A program made the position numbers and the translations under genes. A DNA stretch of 39,987 nucleotides, from the NCBI GenBank assembly GCA_018241765.1, contig JAFEDD010000003.1, positions 1 through 39,987 of the forward strand, in the 5' to 3' direction. Under the pieces are notes generated by a model, which was not told the origin of the DNA, searched no databases, and saw only the letters and a list, made by a program, of their open reading frames with translations. Positions within the stretch are counted from its first letter, which is position 1, and every line of letters begins with the position of its first letter. Source of the stretch: Pseudomonadota bacterium (GTDB lineage: Bacteria; Pseudomonadota; Gammaproteobacteria; Burkholderiales; Casimicrobiaceae). Of this stretch, positions 1-8,155 are shown piece after piece.

Positions 1-97
1 AATGCTCGCAATAGCTTGCTATTGCTGCGCTTTGCGCCTCGATTCGAACCAAAATCCATCGCATTTTTTTGTACCAATCTTCGCGAAACACTGCACT
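1..97. repeat. Left-end copy of an outward-facing dispersed repeat
   Basis: Bases 65-97 match the reverse complement of 39955-39987 at 32 of 33 positions (the only difference is at 81). Further out, bases 8-25 form a perfect inverted repeat (GCAATAGC, TT, GCTATTGC). No convincing coding sequence covers this segment. Because the right-hand copy runs off the window just past its oligo-A tract, bases 1-64 may show what follows that copy outside the window. The identity of the element is unknown; an insertion-sequence end or another multicopy intergenic repeat is possible. Confidence 0.6.
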
Positions 98-112
98 AGG
101 GGCCGTGAGCAA

Positions 113-137
113 GGCTGCGCGCGTGGCGCGCGCAGCC
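113..137 (-). terminator. Hairpin downstream of the liv operon
   Basis: A perfect 11-bp stem (GGCTGCGCGCG / CGCGCGCAGCC) with a 3-nt loop begins 9 nt after the stop codon of the minus-strand binding-protein gene. It lacks a clean U tract, so it may be a weak intrinsic terminator or an mRNA 3'-end stabiliser. Its position suggests that the operon ends here. Confidence 0.55.
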
Positions 138-146
138 GACTCCACT

Positions 147-1466
147 TTAGCCCGGTGCGCAGGCTGGTGTGATCTTCTTCTCGGCCGCGTACTTCGCCGA
201 CGATTCCGCGATCATCTTGCTGAGCATGGCGCGGTCGCCGCTGATCCAGTTCGGTGTCAGCGCCTTCCATTGCTTGCCGTCCCAGATCTGCGCCTTGACC
301 ATGCCCGAGCCGACGTGATCCTGGCACGAGGTCTTCACCGGCGGGAACATGCCGAACACGCCGAGCGCCTTCTGCTTCGCCTCGTCGATGTTCAGGTTCT
401 CGAAGCCCCAACGCACCTGTTCGCCGGTCATGCGCTTGCCCTTGCCGTATTTCTCCTGTGCCTTCTTGACCGCCTCGACGAAGAGGATCGCCGCCGTGAC
501 GCCGCGCATGTGATAGACCGAGCCGATGCGGTCCTTGTCGGAGAGGTTGCCCTTGCCGGCGCCATAGACCTTCTTGCGGATCTCGTCGAGCACCGGATAG
601 TTGCCCGGCGTGTTGTAGGTCATCGTCGCGTAGCCCTTGGCCGCGTCACCCGCCGGAATCGCGTCCTCTTCCGAGCCCGCCCACCAGACGCCGATCATCT
701 TGTCGCGCGGATAGCCGACGCGCGCGGCGGTCTTGATGGCCACCGCGTTCATGACACCCCATCCCCAGAGGATGACGAAGTCCGGGTTCGAACGACGGAT
801 TTCAAGCCACTGCGAGTTCTGCTCGTTGCCGGGGTGCGGCACGGCGATCTTGATCAGATCGTAGCCATACTGCTTGGCGCCGGCCTCGAGCACCGGGAAC
901 GGCTCCTTGCCGTAGGCAGAGTCGTGGTAGAGGTGCACGATCTTCTTGCCTTTGAGCTTGTCCATGCCGCCGGCCTTGTCGCCGAGGTACTTCAGCATGG
1001 CCGAGGCTTGATCCCAGTACGTCGCGATGAGCGGGAAGACGTACGGGAACACCTGCCCGTTCTGGGCGTCGGCGCGGCCGTAGCCCAACGTCGTCATCGG
1101 GATCTTGTCGACGGCGACGCGATCGAGAATGCCGTAGGCGATGCCGGTGGAGAGCGGCTCGATTGCCGAGGCGCCGCCGTTCTTGCTCTTCAGGCGCTCA
1201 TAGCACTCGACACCGCGCGAGGCGTTGTACTCGGTTTCGCACTCCTCCCAGGAAATCTTCACGCCGTTGATGCCGCCGCCCTGGTTGACGAGGTTGAAGT
1301 AATCGATCATGCCTCCGAAGAAGCCGGTGCCGCCGGCCGCATAGGGCCCGACGCGATAGGACAGGACGGGCACGAACTGGTCCTGCGCGGAGGCAGGGGT
1401 GCCGGTGAAGGCAACGGTGGCGGCCAGCGCGGAGGCGGCGAGCCAGCGGGGCAGTCTTGGTTTCAT
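147..1466 (-). CDS. livK: Branched-chain amino acid-type ABC transporter, periplasmic binding protein
   Basis: A 439-residue type I periplasmic binding protein of the LivK/Leu-Ile-Val family. It should capture a branched-chain amino acid or similar small acid in the periplasm and deliver it to the LivH/LivM permease. The N-terminus has basic residues, a hydrophobic core and an ASA-Q cleavage site near residue 27, a clear Sec signal peptide. The mature part has the family pattern, with a GGING turn near the start. It is the last gene of a minus-strand operon, 64 nt after livM, and is followed by a hairpin. Linkage to an acyl-CoA synthetase gene hints that the ligand could be a carboxylic or aromatic acid rather than leucine. 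The family call is firm; the substrate is not. Confidence 0.88.
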   Translation of the reverse strand: MKPRLPRWLAASALAATVAFTGTPASAQDQFVPVLSYRVGPYAAGGTGFFGGMIDYFNLVNQGGGINGVKISWEECETEYNASRGVECYERLKSKNGGASAIEPLSTGIAYGILDRVAVDKIPMTTLGYGRADAQNGQVFPYVFPLIATYWDQASAMLKYLGDKAGGMDKLKGKKIVHLYHDSAYGKEPFPVLEAGAKQYGYDLIKIAVPHPGNEQNSQWLEIRRSNPDFVILWGWGVMNAVAIKTAARVGYPRDKMIGVWWAGSEEDAIPAGDAAKGYATMTYNTPGNYPVLDEIRKKVYGAGKGNLSDKDRIGSVYHMRGVTAAILFVEAVKKAQEKYGKGKRMTGEQVRWGFENLNIDEAKQKALGVFGMFPPVKTSCQDHVGSGMVKAQIWDGKQWKALTPNWISGDRAMLSKMIAESSAKYAAEKKITPACAPG

Positions 1467-1530
1467 GAGGTCTCCCTGGTGATGAATGGTGAGTGTCGTG
1501 TGTCGATCTTCGCGCGAGGCGCGTTGCGGG

Positions 1531-2589
1531 TCAATGCGGGAACGGCCATAGCCGCAGCTTTTCCTTCCCGATCTGCCACAGCCGGGCGAGGCCGTGCGGC
1601 TCGACGATCAGGAAAAAAATGATCAGGGCGCCGAACACCATCAACTCCAGATTGGAGGTGACCGAATTCGACAGCCCGGTGAAGTGAACGAGGTAGGAGA
1701 GCGCGATCGGGATCAGCACGATGAAGCCGGCGCCGAGGAAGGAGCCAAGGATCGAGCCGACGCCACCGATCAGCACCATGAACAGGATGCGGAAGGAGAC
1801 GTCGAGGTTGTAGGCCTCGGGCTCGACCGTGCCGAGGTAGCAGTAGGCGTAGAGCGCGCCCGCCACGCCGCAGTAGAAGGAACTGATGGCGAACGCGGTG
1901 AGCTTGGTATGCACGATGCGAAAACCGATCACTTCGGCTGCCACATCCATGTCGCGGATCGCCATCCAGGCGCGGCCAGTCGTCGAACGCACGAGGTTCT
2001 TCGCCATCAGGGCCATGACCGTCACGATGACGAGCACGAGCAGGTATTTCGACTGCGGCGTGTCGAAGCGATAGCCGAGGATTTCGATTTGCTGCGCGGT
2101 GATGACGCCCGAGGCGCTGTTGTTGGTGAACCAGGGCACCTTGGTCAGACACCACACGACGAAGAACTGCGTGGCGAGCGTCGAGGCGGCGAGGTAGAAG
2201 CCACGGATGCGAAGGCTCGGCAGGCCGAACACGATGCCCACCAGCGCCGCGCAGATACCTCCAAGAATGAAGGCCAGAAGCACGGGCATGCCGTCGATGC
2301 GCGCCATGAAGTTGTAGCTGGCGAAGGCGCCGACGGCCATGAACGCGGCCGTGCCGAGCGAGAGTTGTCCCGCGTAGCCGGTCAGGATATTGAGCCCGAT
2401 CGTCGCCAGCGCGTAGATCAGGAACGGCGTCATGATGGCCGAAAAGAAATACGGCGTCGCGGTCCGCGGAATCACGACGAACGCGACCAGCAGCATCAGC
2501 GCGATGCCGATGCGGTCCTGCGCAATCGGGAAGATCTGCGCGTCGGTGACGTAGGACGTCTTGAACTGCCCGGCTTCGCGGTAAATCAT
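1531..2589 (-). CDS. livM: Branched-chain amino acid-type ABC transporter permease LivM
   Basis: A 352-residue integral inner-membrane protein of the LivM family, one of the two transmembrane halves of the importer. It has many hydrophobic segments and the LivM-typical stretch GYAGQLSLGTAAFMAVGA near residues 71-88. Towards the C-terminus, GGVGSILGSFLGAGFI precedes a short cytoplasmic tail, as in the family. It lies 66 nt after livH and 64 nt before the binding-protein gene on the same strand. The length is normal. The partner permease and one ATPase are adjacent, but the second ATPase usually seen (LivF) is absent from the window. Confidence 0.93.
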   Translation of the reverse strand: MIYREAGQFKTSYVTDAQIFPIAQDRIGIALMLLVAFVVIPRTATPYFFSAIMTPFLIYALATIGLNILTGYAGQLSLGTAAFMAVGAFASYNFMARIDGMPVLLAFILGGICAALVGIVFGLPSLRIRGFYLAASTLATQFFVVWCLTKVPWFTNNSASGVITAQQIEILGYRFDTPQSKYLLVLVIVTVMALMAKNLVRSTTGRAWMAIRDMDVAAEVIGFRIVHTKLTAFAISSFYCGVAGALYAYCYLGTVEPEAYNLDVSFRILFMVLIGGVGSILGSFLGAGFIVLIPIALSYLVHFTGLSNSVTSNLELMVFGALIIFFLIVEPHGLARLWQIGKEKLRLWPFPH

Positions 2590-2655
2590 GGCGCGCTCCG
2601 CGCGTCAGGGCGCCGGACGGAAACGGCATGTGGGTAATGCAGTGCGTGAACCACC

Positions 2656-3552
2656 TCAAATCCTCCGGATGATCTTTTCGCCGAACAACCCTTCCGGCCG
2701 CACGACCAGGAAGAGCAGCGCCAGCACATACGGGAACCAACCCTCGATGCCGCCGCCGACGTAGGGGCCGAGATAGACCTCGGCCAGTTTTTCCGTGGCG
2801 CCGATGATGAGGCCACCGACGATCGCCCCCGGCACGGAGGTGAAGCCGCCGAGGATCAGCACCGGCAGTGCCTTCAGCGCCACGAAGGTGAGCGCAAACT
2901 GCACGCCGCTGCGCGAACCCCAGAGCAGGCCGGCCACCAGCGCCACGAAACCGGCGACGGCCCAGACGATGCCCCACACGTGCTGCAGCGGAATACCCAC
3001 GGTGAGAGCGGCCTGATGGTCGTCGGCAACGGCGCGAAGGGCGCGGCCGATCTTCGTCTTGTTGAAGAGCACGGCAAGCGCGGCGACCAGTACGCCACAG
3101 ATTACGGCCGCCGTCACGTCGAACTTCGACACCACCATGCCGGCGCTGTCCAGAATTGCCGCGATGGGCTCGTCGGGGATGCCGAGATCGAGCGCTCGCA
3201 CGCCCGAACCCCAGACCAGTTGCGCGAAGCCTTCCAGAAAGAAGGTGAGTCCGATCGTTGCCATGAAGAGCACGATTTCGTTCTGGTTCACCAGCGGGCG
3301 CAGCACGATGCGCTCGGTCAGGAAGCCGAAGGCGATCATGACCACCATCGTGATCGGGATGGCGATCCACAGCGAGATGCCGAACTTTTCCTGCAACGCC
3401 ACCGTGGTCAGCGCGGCGAAGAACACCATGGCGCCTTGCGCGAAATTGAAGACGCCGGAGGCCTTGTAGATGAGCACGAAACCGAGGGCAACCAGCGCGT
3501 ACATGACGCCCGAGAGCAGACCGGTGATGAGCACCTCGAAAAAGAATTGCAT
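2656..3552 (-). CDS. livH: Branched-chain amino acid-type ABC transporter permease LivH
   Basis: A 298-residue polytopic inner-membrane protein of the LivH family. The chosen ATG overlaps the stop codon of livG by one base (TGATG), which signals translational coupling; the reading frame stays open upstream, but that part lies inside livG. The protein starts with a hydrophobic segment followed by GLLSGVMYALVALGFVLIYK, the classic LivH N-terminus. It ends in VVRPEGLFGEKIIRRI, matching the usual R-P-x-G-L-F-G family ending. With LivM it forms the transmembrane channel of the importer. Confidence 0.93.
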   Translation of the reverse strand: MQFFFEVLITGLLSGVMYALVALGFVLIYKASGVFNFAQGAMVFFAALTTVALQEKFGISLWIAIPITMVVMIAFGFLTERIVLRPLVNQNEIVLFMATIGLTFFLEGFAQLVWGSGVRALDLGIPDEPIAAILDSAGMVVSKFDVTAAVICGVLVAALAVLFNKTKIGRALRAVADDHQAALTVGIPLQHVWGIVWAVAGFVALVAGLLWGSRSGVQFALTFVALKALPVLILGGFTSVPGAIVGGLIIGATEKLAEVYLGPYVGGGIEGWFPYVLALLFLVVRPEGLFGEKIIRRI

Positions 3553-4337
3553 CAGTGGGCTCCCAGGTAGGCCTTGATGACTTCCGGGTCGCTGCGGACC
3601 TGCTCCGGAGTGCCGTCGCCGATCTTCTTGCCGTAGTCGAGCACGACCACGCGGTCGGAGATGTCCATGACCACGCCCATGTCGTGTTCGATGAGCACGA
3701 TGGTGGTGCCGAACTGATCGTTGGTGTCGAGCACGAAGCGGCACATGTCCTGTTTTTCCTCGACGTTCATGCCGGCCATCGGCTCATCGAGCAGCAGCAT
3801 GGAGGGTTCGGCGGCGAGCGCGCGCGCCAGCTCCACCCGCTTCTTGATGCCGTACGGCAGCCGCGCGACCGGAGTCTTGCGTACGTGTTGCAGTTGCAGG
3901 AAGTCGATGATTTCTTCGACGACGCGGCGGTTTTCGATTTCCTCGCGGCGCGCGCGGCCGAACCAGATTGCCTGCTCGAGAAAGTTCGATTTGATTTTCA
4001 GGTTGCGCCCGGTCATGATGTTGTCGAGCACGCTCATGCCGCTGAAGAGGGCGATGTTCTGAAAGGTGCGAGCGATGCCGTGCGCCGCGGCCTCGTAGGT
4101 GTCCATGTCGCGTCGCTCGCGGCCGCGGAAGGTGATGCTGCCCTGCTGCGGCGTGTAGACACCGTTGATGACGTTGAGCATGGAGCTCTTGCCGGCGCCG
4201 TTCGGCCCGATGATGGCGCGGATCTCGTGTTCGCGGACGTCGAAGGAAATATCGGTCAGCGCCTTCACGCCGCCGAAACTGAGCGAAATGTGATCGACCT
4301 TCAGGATGACGTCGCCGATGCGCCGTGCCGTGCTCAT
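3552..4337 (-). CDS. livG: Branched-chain amino acid-type ABC transporter ATP-binding protein LivG
   Basis: A 261-residue cytoplasmic ABC ATPase. Walker A is GPNGAGKS at residues 44-51 and Walker B is MLLLDEPMAG. The signature region reads LPYGIKKRVELARAL, a divergent form of the usual LSxGxQ motif. The C-terminal stretch with a proline-rich PEQVRSDPEVIKAYLG is the LivG-type tail. The start ATG overlaps the stop codon of the upstream acyl-CoA synthetase gene by four bases (ATGA), and its own stop overlaps livH. It energises the LivH/LivM importer, normally together with LivF. Confidence 0.93.
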   Translation of the reverse strand: MSTARRIGDVILKVDHISLSFGGVKALTDISFDVREHEIRAIIGPNGAGKSSMLNVINGVYTPQQGSITFRGRERRDMDTYEAAAHGIARTFQNIALFSGMSVLDNIMTGRNLKIKSNFLEQAIWFGRARREEIENRRVVEEIIDFLQLQHVRKTPVARLPYGIKKRVELARALAAEPSMLLLDEPMAGMNVEEKQDMCRFVLDTNDQFGTTIVLIEHDMGVVMDISDRVVVLDYGKKIGDGTPEQVRSDPEVIKAYLGAH

Positions 4338-6304
4338 GCGGCCTCCCGGGTGACGGCTGGAAAGGTCTTGGCGTCGCGGATCTTCACGTCGGCCGCAATG
4401 GCGCCGATGCGCCCGTCCTCGAATTTCACCTGGGTTTCGATGTGTTGCACGTGGCGCCCCTCGAAGAGTGCCGCGACGAGCGGTGCGTATTTTTCGGCGA
4501 TGAAGCTGCGGCGCACCTTGCGCGTGCGCGTCAGCTCGTCGTCATCGGGGTCGAGCTCCTTGTGCAGCACGAGGAAGCGTGCAATCTGCGAGTGCGAGAG
4601 TTCGCCCTCGGTGGCGAGCTCGGCGTTGACCGATTCGACGCAACTCTGGATCAGGTCGTAGACCTCTTCCTTGCCGGCGAGATCGATGTAACCGGAATAG
4701 ACGAGGTTGCGCCGCTCTGCCCAGTTGCCCACCGAGGTCAGATCGATGTTGATGAAGGCCGTGACATGGTCGCGCTCGTGCCCGAAGCACACGGCCTCCT
4801 TGATGTGCGAGAAGAACTTGAGCTTGTTCTCGATGTAGTTCGGCGCGTACATCGCGCCATTGGCGAGGCGCCCGACGTCCTTGGCGCGGTCGATGATCTT
4901 CAGGTGGCCGTCGCGGTCGAACACGCCAGCGTCCCCGGTGCGGAAGTACCCCTGCTCGTCGATTGCCTCCGCTGTCGCGTCGGGCCGTTTGTAATATTCC
5001 TTCAGGACCATCGCGCCGCGTACCAGCACCTCGCCGTTGTCGGCGATCTTCACCTCCGCGCCGGGGGCGACGGCACCGACGCTGTCGAGCTTGATCTGCC
5101 CATCGGGTTGCAGGCAGGCGTAGGCGCAGGTTTCCGTCGAACCGTAGAGTTGCTTCAGGTTGATGCCGAGCGAGCGGTAGAAGCGAAAAAGATCGGGCCC
5201 GATGGCGGCGCCGGCCGTATAGGCGACGCGGATGCGGCTCATGCCGAGCGTGTTCTTCAGCGGGCCGTAGACCAACAGGTTGCCGAGCGCGTAGGCGACA
5301 CGGTTGCCGAAGCTGACCGGCTTCCCTTCGAGCAGATCGCTGCCGCAACGTTTGGCGACCGTCATGAATTTTTCGTACAGCCAGCGTTTGGCGCGGCTCG
5401 CGTCCTCCATGCGGATCGTGACTTCGGTCAGCAGACCTTCGAAGATCCGCGGCGGCGCGAAGTAGTACGTCGGCCCGATCTCGCGCAGGTCGGTCATCAC
5501 GGTGTCGGCCGATTCGGGGCAATTCACCGTGAAACCGGCAACGAGAAACTGCGCGTAGCTGAAGAGATGGTCGCCGACCCACGCCATCGGCAGGTAGGAG
5601 AGCACGTTGTCGGTGGCGACCAGATGATCGAACTCGACGCCGCCACGCGCGGCCATGATGAACGCGCGGTGGGTCTGGCAGACCCCCTTCGGCTTGCCCG
5701 TGGTGCCCGAGGTGTAGAGCATGACGGAGACGTCGTCCGTGTTGCCCGCCGCGACTTCGGCTTCGAAGCGTCCAGGGTGCGCCCGATCGAACTCGCGCCC
5801 CCGCTCGCGCAATGCGTCGAGGCTGTCCAGACCGGGGGCGTCGTAGTTGCGCAGGCCGCGAGGGTCTTCGTAGATGATGTGTTCGAGCCCGGGGAGGGCG
5901 GTGCGGGCTTCGATCAGCTTGTCGACTTGCTCCTGATCCTCGACGATGGCGAAGTGGATGCCGGCGTTTTCCAGCACGTAGGTCATCTCGGCGGCAATGG
6001 CGTCCTGATACATCGGTACGGCGATGCCGCCCAGCGCCTGAGCGGCCGTGAACGCCATGTAGAGTTGCGGGCGGTTGTCGCCGATGATGGCCAGATGATC
6101 GCCCCGCTTGAATCCGAGGGCCGCGAGCCCCATCGCCATTTCGCGCACTTCGGTCGCGGTCTGGCGCCAAGTCCAGCTTTGCCAGATGCCAAGGTACTTC
6201 TCGCGCAGCGCCGGCGCATCCGGGCGCGTCGCGGCATGCCGCAGCAGCAGTCGTGGAAAGGTGTCGGGCGCGGCCGAGCCGTGAGCGCCGGGTTGGTCAG
6301 ACAT
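4334..6304 (-). CDS. Long-chain acyl-CoA synthetase / AMP-dependent ligase
   Basis: A 656-residue member of the ANL adenylating family. It should activate a carboxylic acid to its acyl-AMP and then to acyl-CoA in the cytoplasm. The P-loop-like motif YTSGTTGKPKG and the later motif FRTGDAG...DGHLKIIDRAKD are intact. The start was set at the ATG preceded by GAGGAGG about 10 nt upstream; an upstream in-frame ATG adds 15 residues but has no ribosome site. It is the first gene of the operon and overlaps livG by 4 bp. The pairing suggests that the acid brought in by the transporter is activated here, but the substrate (long-chain, branched-chain or aromatic) cannot be read from the sequence. Confidence 0.88.
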   Translation of the reverse strand: MSDQPGAHGSAAPDTFPRLLLRHAATRPDAPALREKYLGIWQSWTWRQTATEVREMAMGLAALGFKRGDHLAIIGDNRPQLYMAFTAAQALGGIAVPMYQDAIAAEMTYVLENAGIHFAIVEDQEQVDKLIEARTALPGLEHIIYEDPRGLRNYDAPGLDSLDALRERGREFDRAHPGRFEAEVAAGNTDDVSVMLYTSGTTGKPKGVCQTHRAFIMAARGGVEFDHLVATDNVLSYLPMAWVGDHLFSYAQFLVAGFTVNCPESADTVMTDLREIGPTYYFAPPRIFEGLLTEVTIRMEDASRAKRWLYEKFMTVAKRCGSDLLEGKPVSFGNRVAYALGNLLVYGPLKNTLGMSRIRVAYTAGAAIGPDLFRFYRSLGINLKQLYGSTETCAYACLQPDGQIKLDSVGAVAPGAEVKIADNGEVLVRGAMVLKEYYKRPDATAEAIDEQGYFRTGDAGVFDRDGHLKIIDRAKDVGRLANGAMYAPNYIENKLKFFSHIKEAVCFGHERDHVTAFINIDLTSVGNWAERRNLVYSGYIDLAGKEEVYDLIQSCVESVNAELATEGELSHSQIARFLVLHKELDPDDDELTRTRKVRRSFIAEKYAPLVAALFEGRHVQHIETQVKFEDGRIGAIAADVKIRDAKTFPAVTREAA

Positions 6305-6626
6305 GAGCGCGCGATCCTCCTCGTTGCGGTGTCGTGCACCGCTGGACAACGAGTCCGATGCAGGGCAGCATCACGGGCTCGCTCATCCGTATGTGTTCCG
6401 TGGCCAATAGTAGCGATCGTGCGTTGCACCATCGCCGGTGCGGAAAGCCGGCGGACGCGCTGGCGCCGTCTGCAAACCCCCGACATAACCGACCCTGGGG
6501 TCGGGATTGCGACGAGTTTAAGTCTTATATAAGAGTTGCCTCTCAGGGTTTCTACCAATGTCGTGTCACGCCGCCTGCGGCGGAGGGGCGCGCGCAACAC
6601 TCCCTGTGGCCCGAACCCAGTTTCGC
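6305..6626. other. Divergent intergenic region between the acyl-CoA synthetase gene and birA
   Basis: This 322-bp stretch separates the minus-strand acyl-CoA synthetase operon from the plus-strand birA operon and must hold promoters for both. The only strong element seen is the 12-bp palindrome at 6523-6534. Open frames crossing the region are shadows without ribosome sites or recognisable protein features. If birA uses the upstream ATG at 6558, the gap shrinks to 253 bp. Confidence 0.5.
6523..6534. promoter_or_regulatory. Perfect palindrome TCTTATATAAGA, candidate operator
   Basis: TCTTATATAAGA is its own reverse complement and sits in an otherwise GC-rich divergent promoter region. Its AT content makes it a candidate -10 region and a candidate dimeric-repressor site at once. 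Similar CTTATATAAG-type sites are, to my recollection, linked to GntR-family control of central carbon genes in betaproteobacteria; that link is not established here. Confidence 0.45.
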
Positions 6627-7412
6627 ATGTCGCCATTTCACATCGAACACTTTGCCTTGCTTGATTCCACCAACCAGCGCCTGCTGCGGCGCGCGGCCAC
6701 GGAGGATTGCCATCGGTGCTGCGTGGTTGCCGACAGCCAGAGTGCCGGACGCGGCCAGCGCGGCCGTGCGTGGCATGCGGCACCCGGAACGGCGCTGTTG
6801 TTCAGCGTCGCGTGGCGCTTCGCGCCGGGTGTGGCGCTCGATGGCCTGAGCCTTGCCGTGGGTGCGATGACCGTCGCCGTGCTGGCGGAACAGGGCGTTC
6901 TCGGACTCCGCCTCAAGTGGCCGAACGATCTGCTCGCGCCGCTCGGTCATGGCGGCACGGGTGATGACGTGGCGGCGCTGGGCAAGCTGGGTGGCGTATT
7001 GATCGAAACCGTATCGGCGGGGGCGGCGGGGCGTACCGCCGTGATCGGCGTCGGCATCAACGTGAGCGCGGTGCCAACGGCACGGCTGCGGCCCGATGCG
7101 TTGCCGCCCGTGTGTCTGGACGATCTCGTTCGTCAGCCGCTGTCTCGCGAGCGGCTGCTCGAGGCGCTGATCGAGCGCTATGCACGCGACTTGCCGAGCT
7201 TCGCCGATCAGGGATTTGCGCCGTTTCGCGACGCCTGGTGGCAGGCACGTGCCTGGGCCGGTCAACCGTTGGATGTGCGTCTGCCCGATGGCCGTGAATT
7301 GAGCGGCGGCATGGTGGGCCTCGCGCCCGGCGGCGCTCTGGTCATCGAGGCTGCGGGCGCTTTGCATACACTCGTCTCCGGGGAGGTGTCTGTCCGTGCT
7401 GCTCGTTCTTGA
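6627..7412 (+). CDS. birA: Biotin--[acetyl-CoA-carboxylase] ligase, monofunctional BirA
   Basis: A 261-residue biotin protein ligase that makes biotinyl-AMP and transfers biotin to the carrier domain of acetyl-CoA carboxylase. The biotin/ATP-binding motif GRGQRGRAW is at residues 41-49, KWPND follows at 97-101, and a small C-terminal SH3-like domain ends the protein. The N-terminal DNA-binding helix-turn-helix of E. coli BirA is missing, so it should not be a repressor. The start at MSPFHIEHF was chosen because the catalytic domain normally begins there; an ATG at 6558 would add 23 residues with no family resemblance. Neither start has a clear ribosome site. It overlaps coaX by 17 bp. Confidence 0.88.
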   Translation: MSPFHIEHFALLDSTNQRLLRRAATEDCHRCCVVADSQSAGRGQRGRAWHAAPGTALLFSVAWRFAPGVALDGLSLAVGAMTVAVLAEQGVLGLRLKWPNDLLAPLGHGGTGDDVAALGKLGGVLIETVSAGAAGRTAVIGVGINVSAVPTARLRPDALPPVCLDDLVRQPLSRERLLEALIERYARDLPSFADQGFAPFRDAWWQARAWAGQPLDVRLPDGRELSGGMVGLAPGGALVIEAAGALHTLVSGEVSVRAARS

Positions 7413-8133
7413 CATCGGCAATACGCGCTTGAAGTGGGCGGAGTTCGAAGGCGATCGCATCGTCGGTCGGGGTGCGATCTTTCTCGCCGAAGTCGCGCAA
7501 TTCGTCGAGCGCGCGGGCTTTGCGCAGCGCCGGCCCGAACGCGTGGTCGGCAGTCATGTGGCCAACGTGGTCACGCGCGAGCGCGTCGAGCGGCAGTTCG
7601 CGGCACTCGGTCTCACCGTCGATTGGATCGCATCGAGCGCGTCGGCGTGCGGGATTCGCAACGGCTACAGTGAGCCGGCGCGACTTGGCACCGACCGCTG
7701 GGCGGCGCTCGTCGCCGCCTGGCAGCGAGGCCTGGCACCGTGCATCGTCGCCGGGGCGGGCACCGCGCTTACGATCGACCAGCTCGATGAGCGCGGGCAT
7801 TTTCTCGGCGGCGCCATCGTGGCCGGCTACCACGCGATGCTCGGCGGCCTTGCCGGCAACACGGCGGCGCTTTCGGTGGACGCGGGCGAGTGGGCGCCGC
7901 AGCCGACGACGACGCGCGACGCGCTGGCGACTGGCGCCATCGATGCGATGGTGGGCGCCATTGAACGCAGTGAGCGGCGGCTTGCCGGGGTGCTCCGCGC
8001 GCGCGGCGTGAGCACAGCGCCACGCGTGGTGCTCACGGGCGGCAGTGCGTATCGCCTGCTCGAACACTTGCCACCCGATACGCTGGTGGTCGATTCTCTG
8101 GTGCTCGAAGGAGTGCGCCTGCTGGCACAATGA
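7396..8133 (+). CDS. coaX: Type III pantothenate kinase CoaX
   Basis: A 245-residue cytoplasmic kinase of the ASKHA fold that phosphorylates pantothenate, the first step of coenzyme A synthesis. Diagnostic motifs are DIGNT at residues 6-10, GTDRW at 98-102 and GTALTID ending at the conserved Asp128. The start is GTG, preceded by GGGAGG with 9-nt spacing, and it overlaps birA by 17 bp, so translation is probably coupled. The birA-coaX pair joins biotin attachment and CoA supply, both needed for fatty-acid synthesis. No type I or type II kinase is seen in the window. Confidence 0.93.
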   Translation: MLLVLDIGNTRLKWAEFEGDRIVGRGAIFLAEVAQFVERAGFAQRRPERVVGSHVANVVTRERVERQFAALGLTVDWIASSASACGIRNGYSEPARLGTDRWAALVAAWQRGLAPCIVAGAGTALTIDQLDERGHFLGGAIVAGYHAMLGGLAGNTAALSVDAGEWAPQPTTTRDALATGAIDAMVGAIERSERRLAGVLRARGVSTAPRVVLTGGSAYRLLEHLPPDTLVVDSLVLEGVRLLAQ

Positions 8134-8155
8134 CGGGCCACCCACACGCGCTGTC

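Noticed and set aside
40-56. tRNA T-arm-like GGTTCGAATC near the left end (minus strand)
   Set aside because: The flanking bases cannot form the T stem and no acceptor or anticodon arm surrounds it.
69-1622. Long plus-strand open frame opposite the binding-protein gene
   Set aside because: It is antisense to a clear liv operon gene, rich in Arg/His/Val as mirror frames in GC-rich DNA are, and has no family resemblance.
4325-6532. 735-residue plus-strand open frame opposite the acyl-CoA synthetase
   Set aside because: It is an antisense shadow: the minus strand carries intact adenylation motifs and a good ribosome site, and this frame has none.
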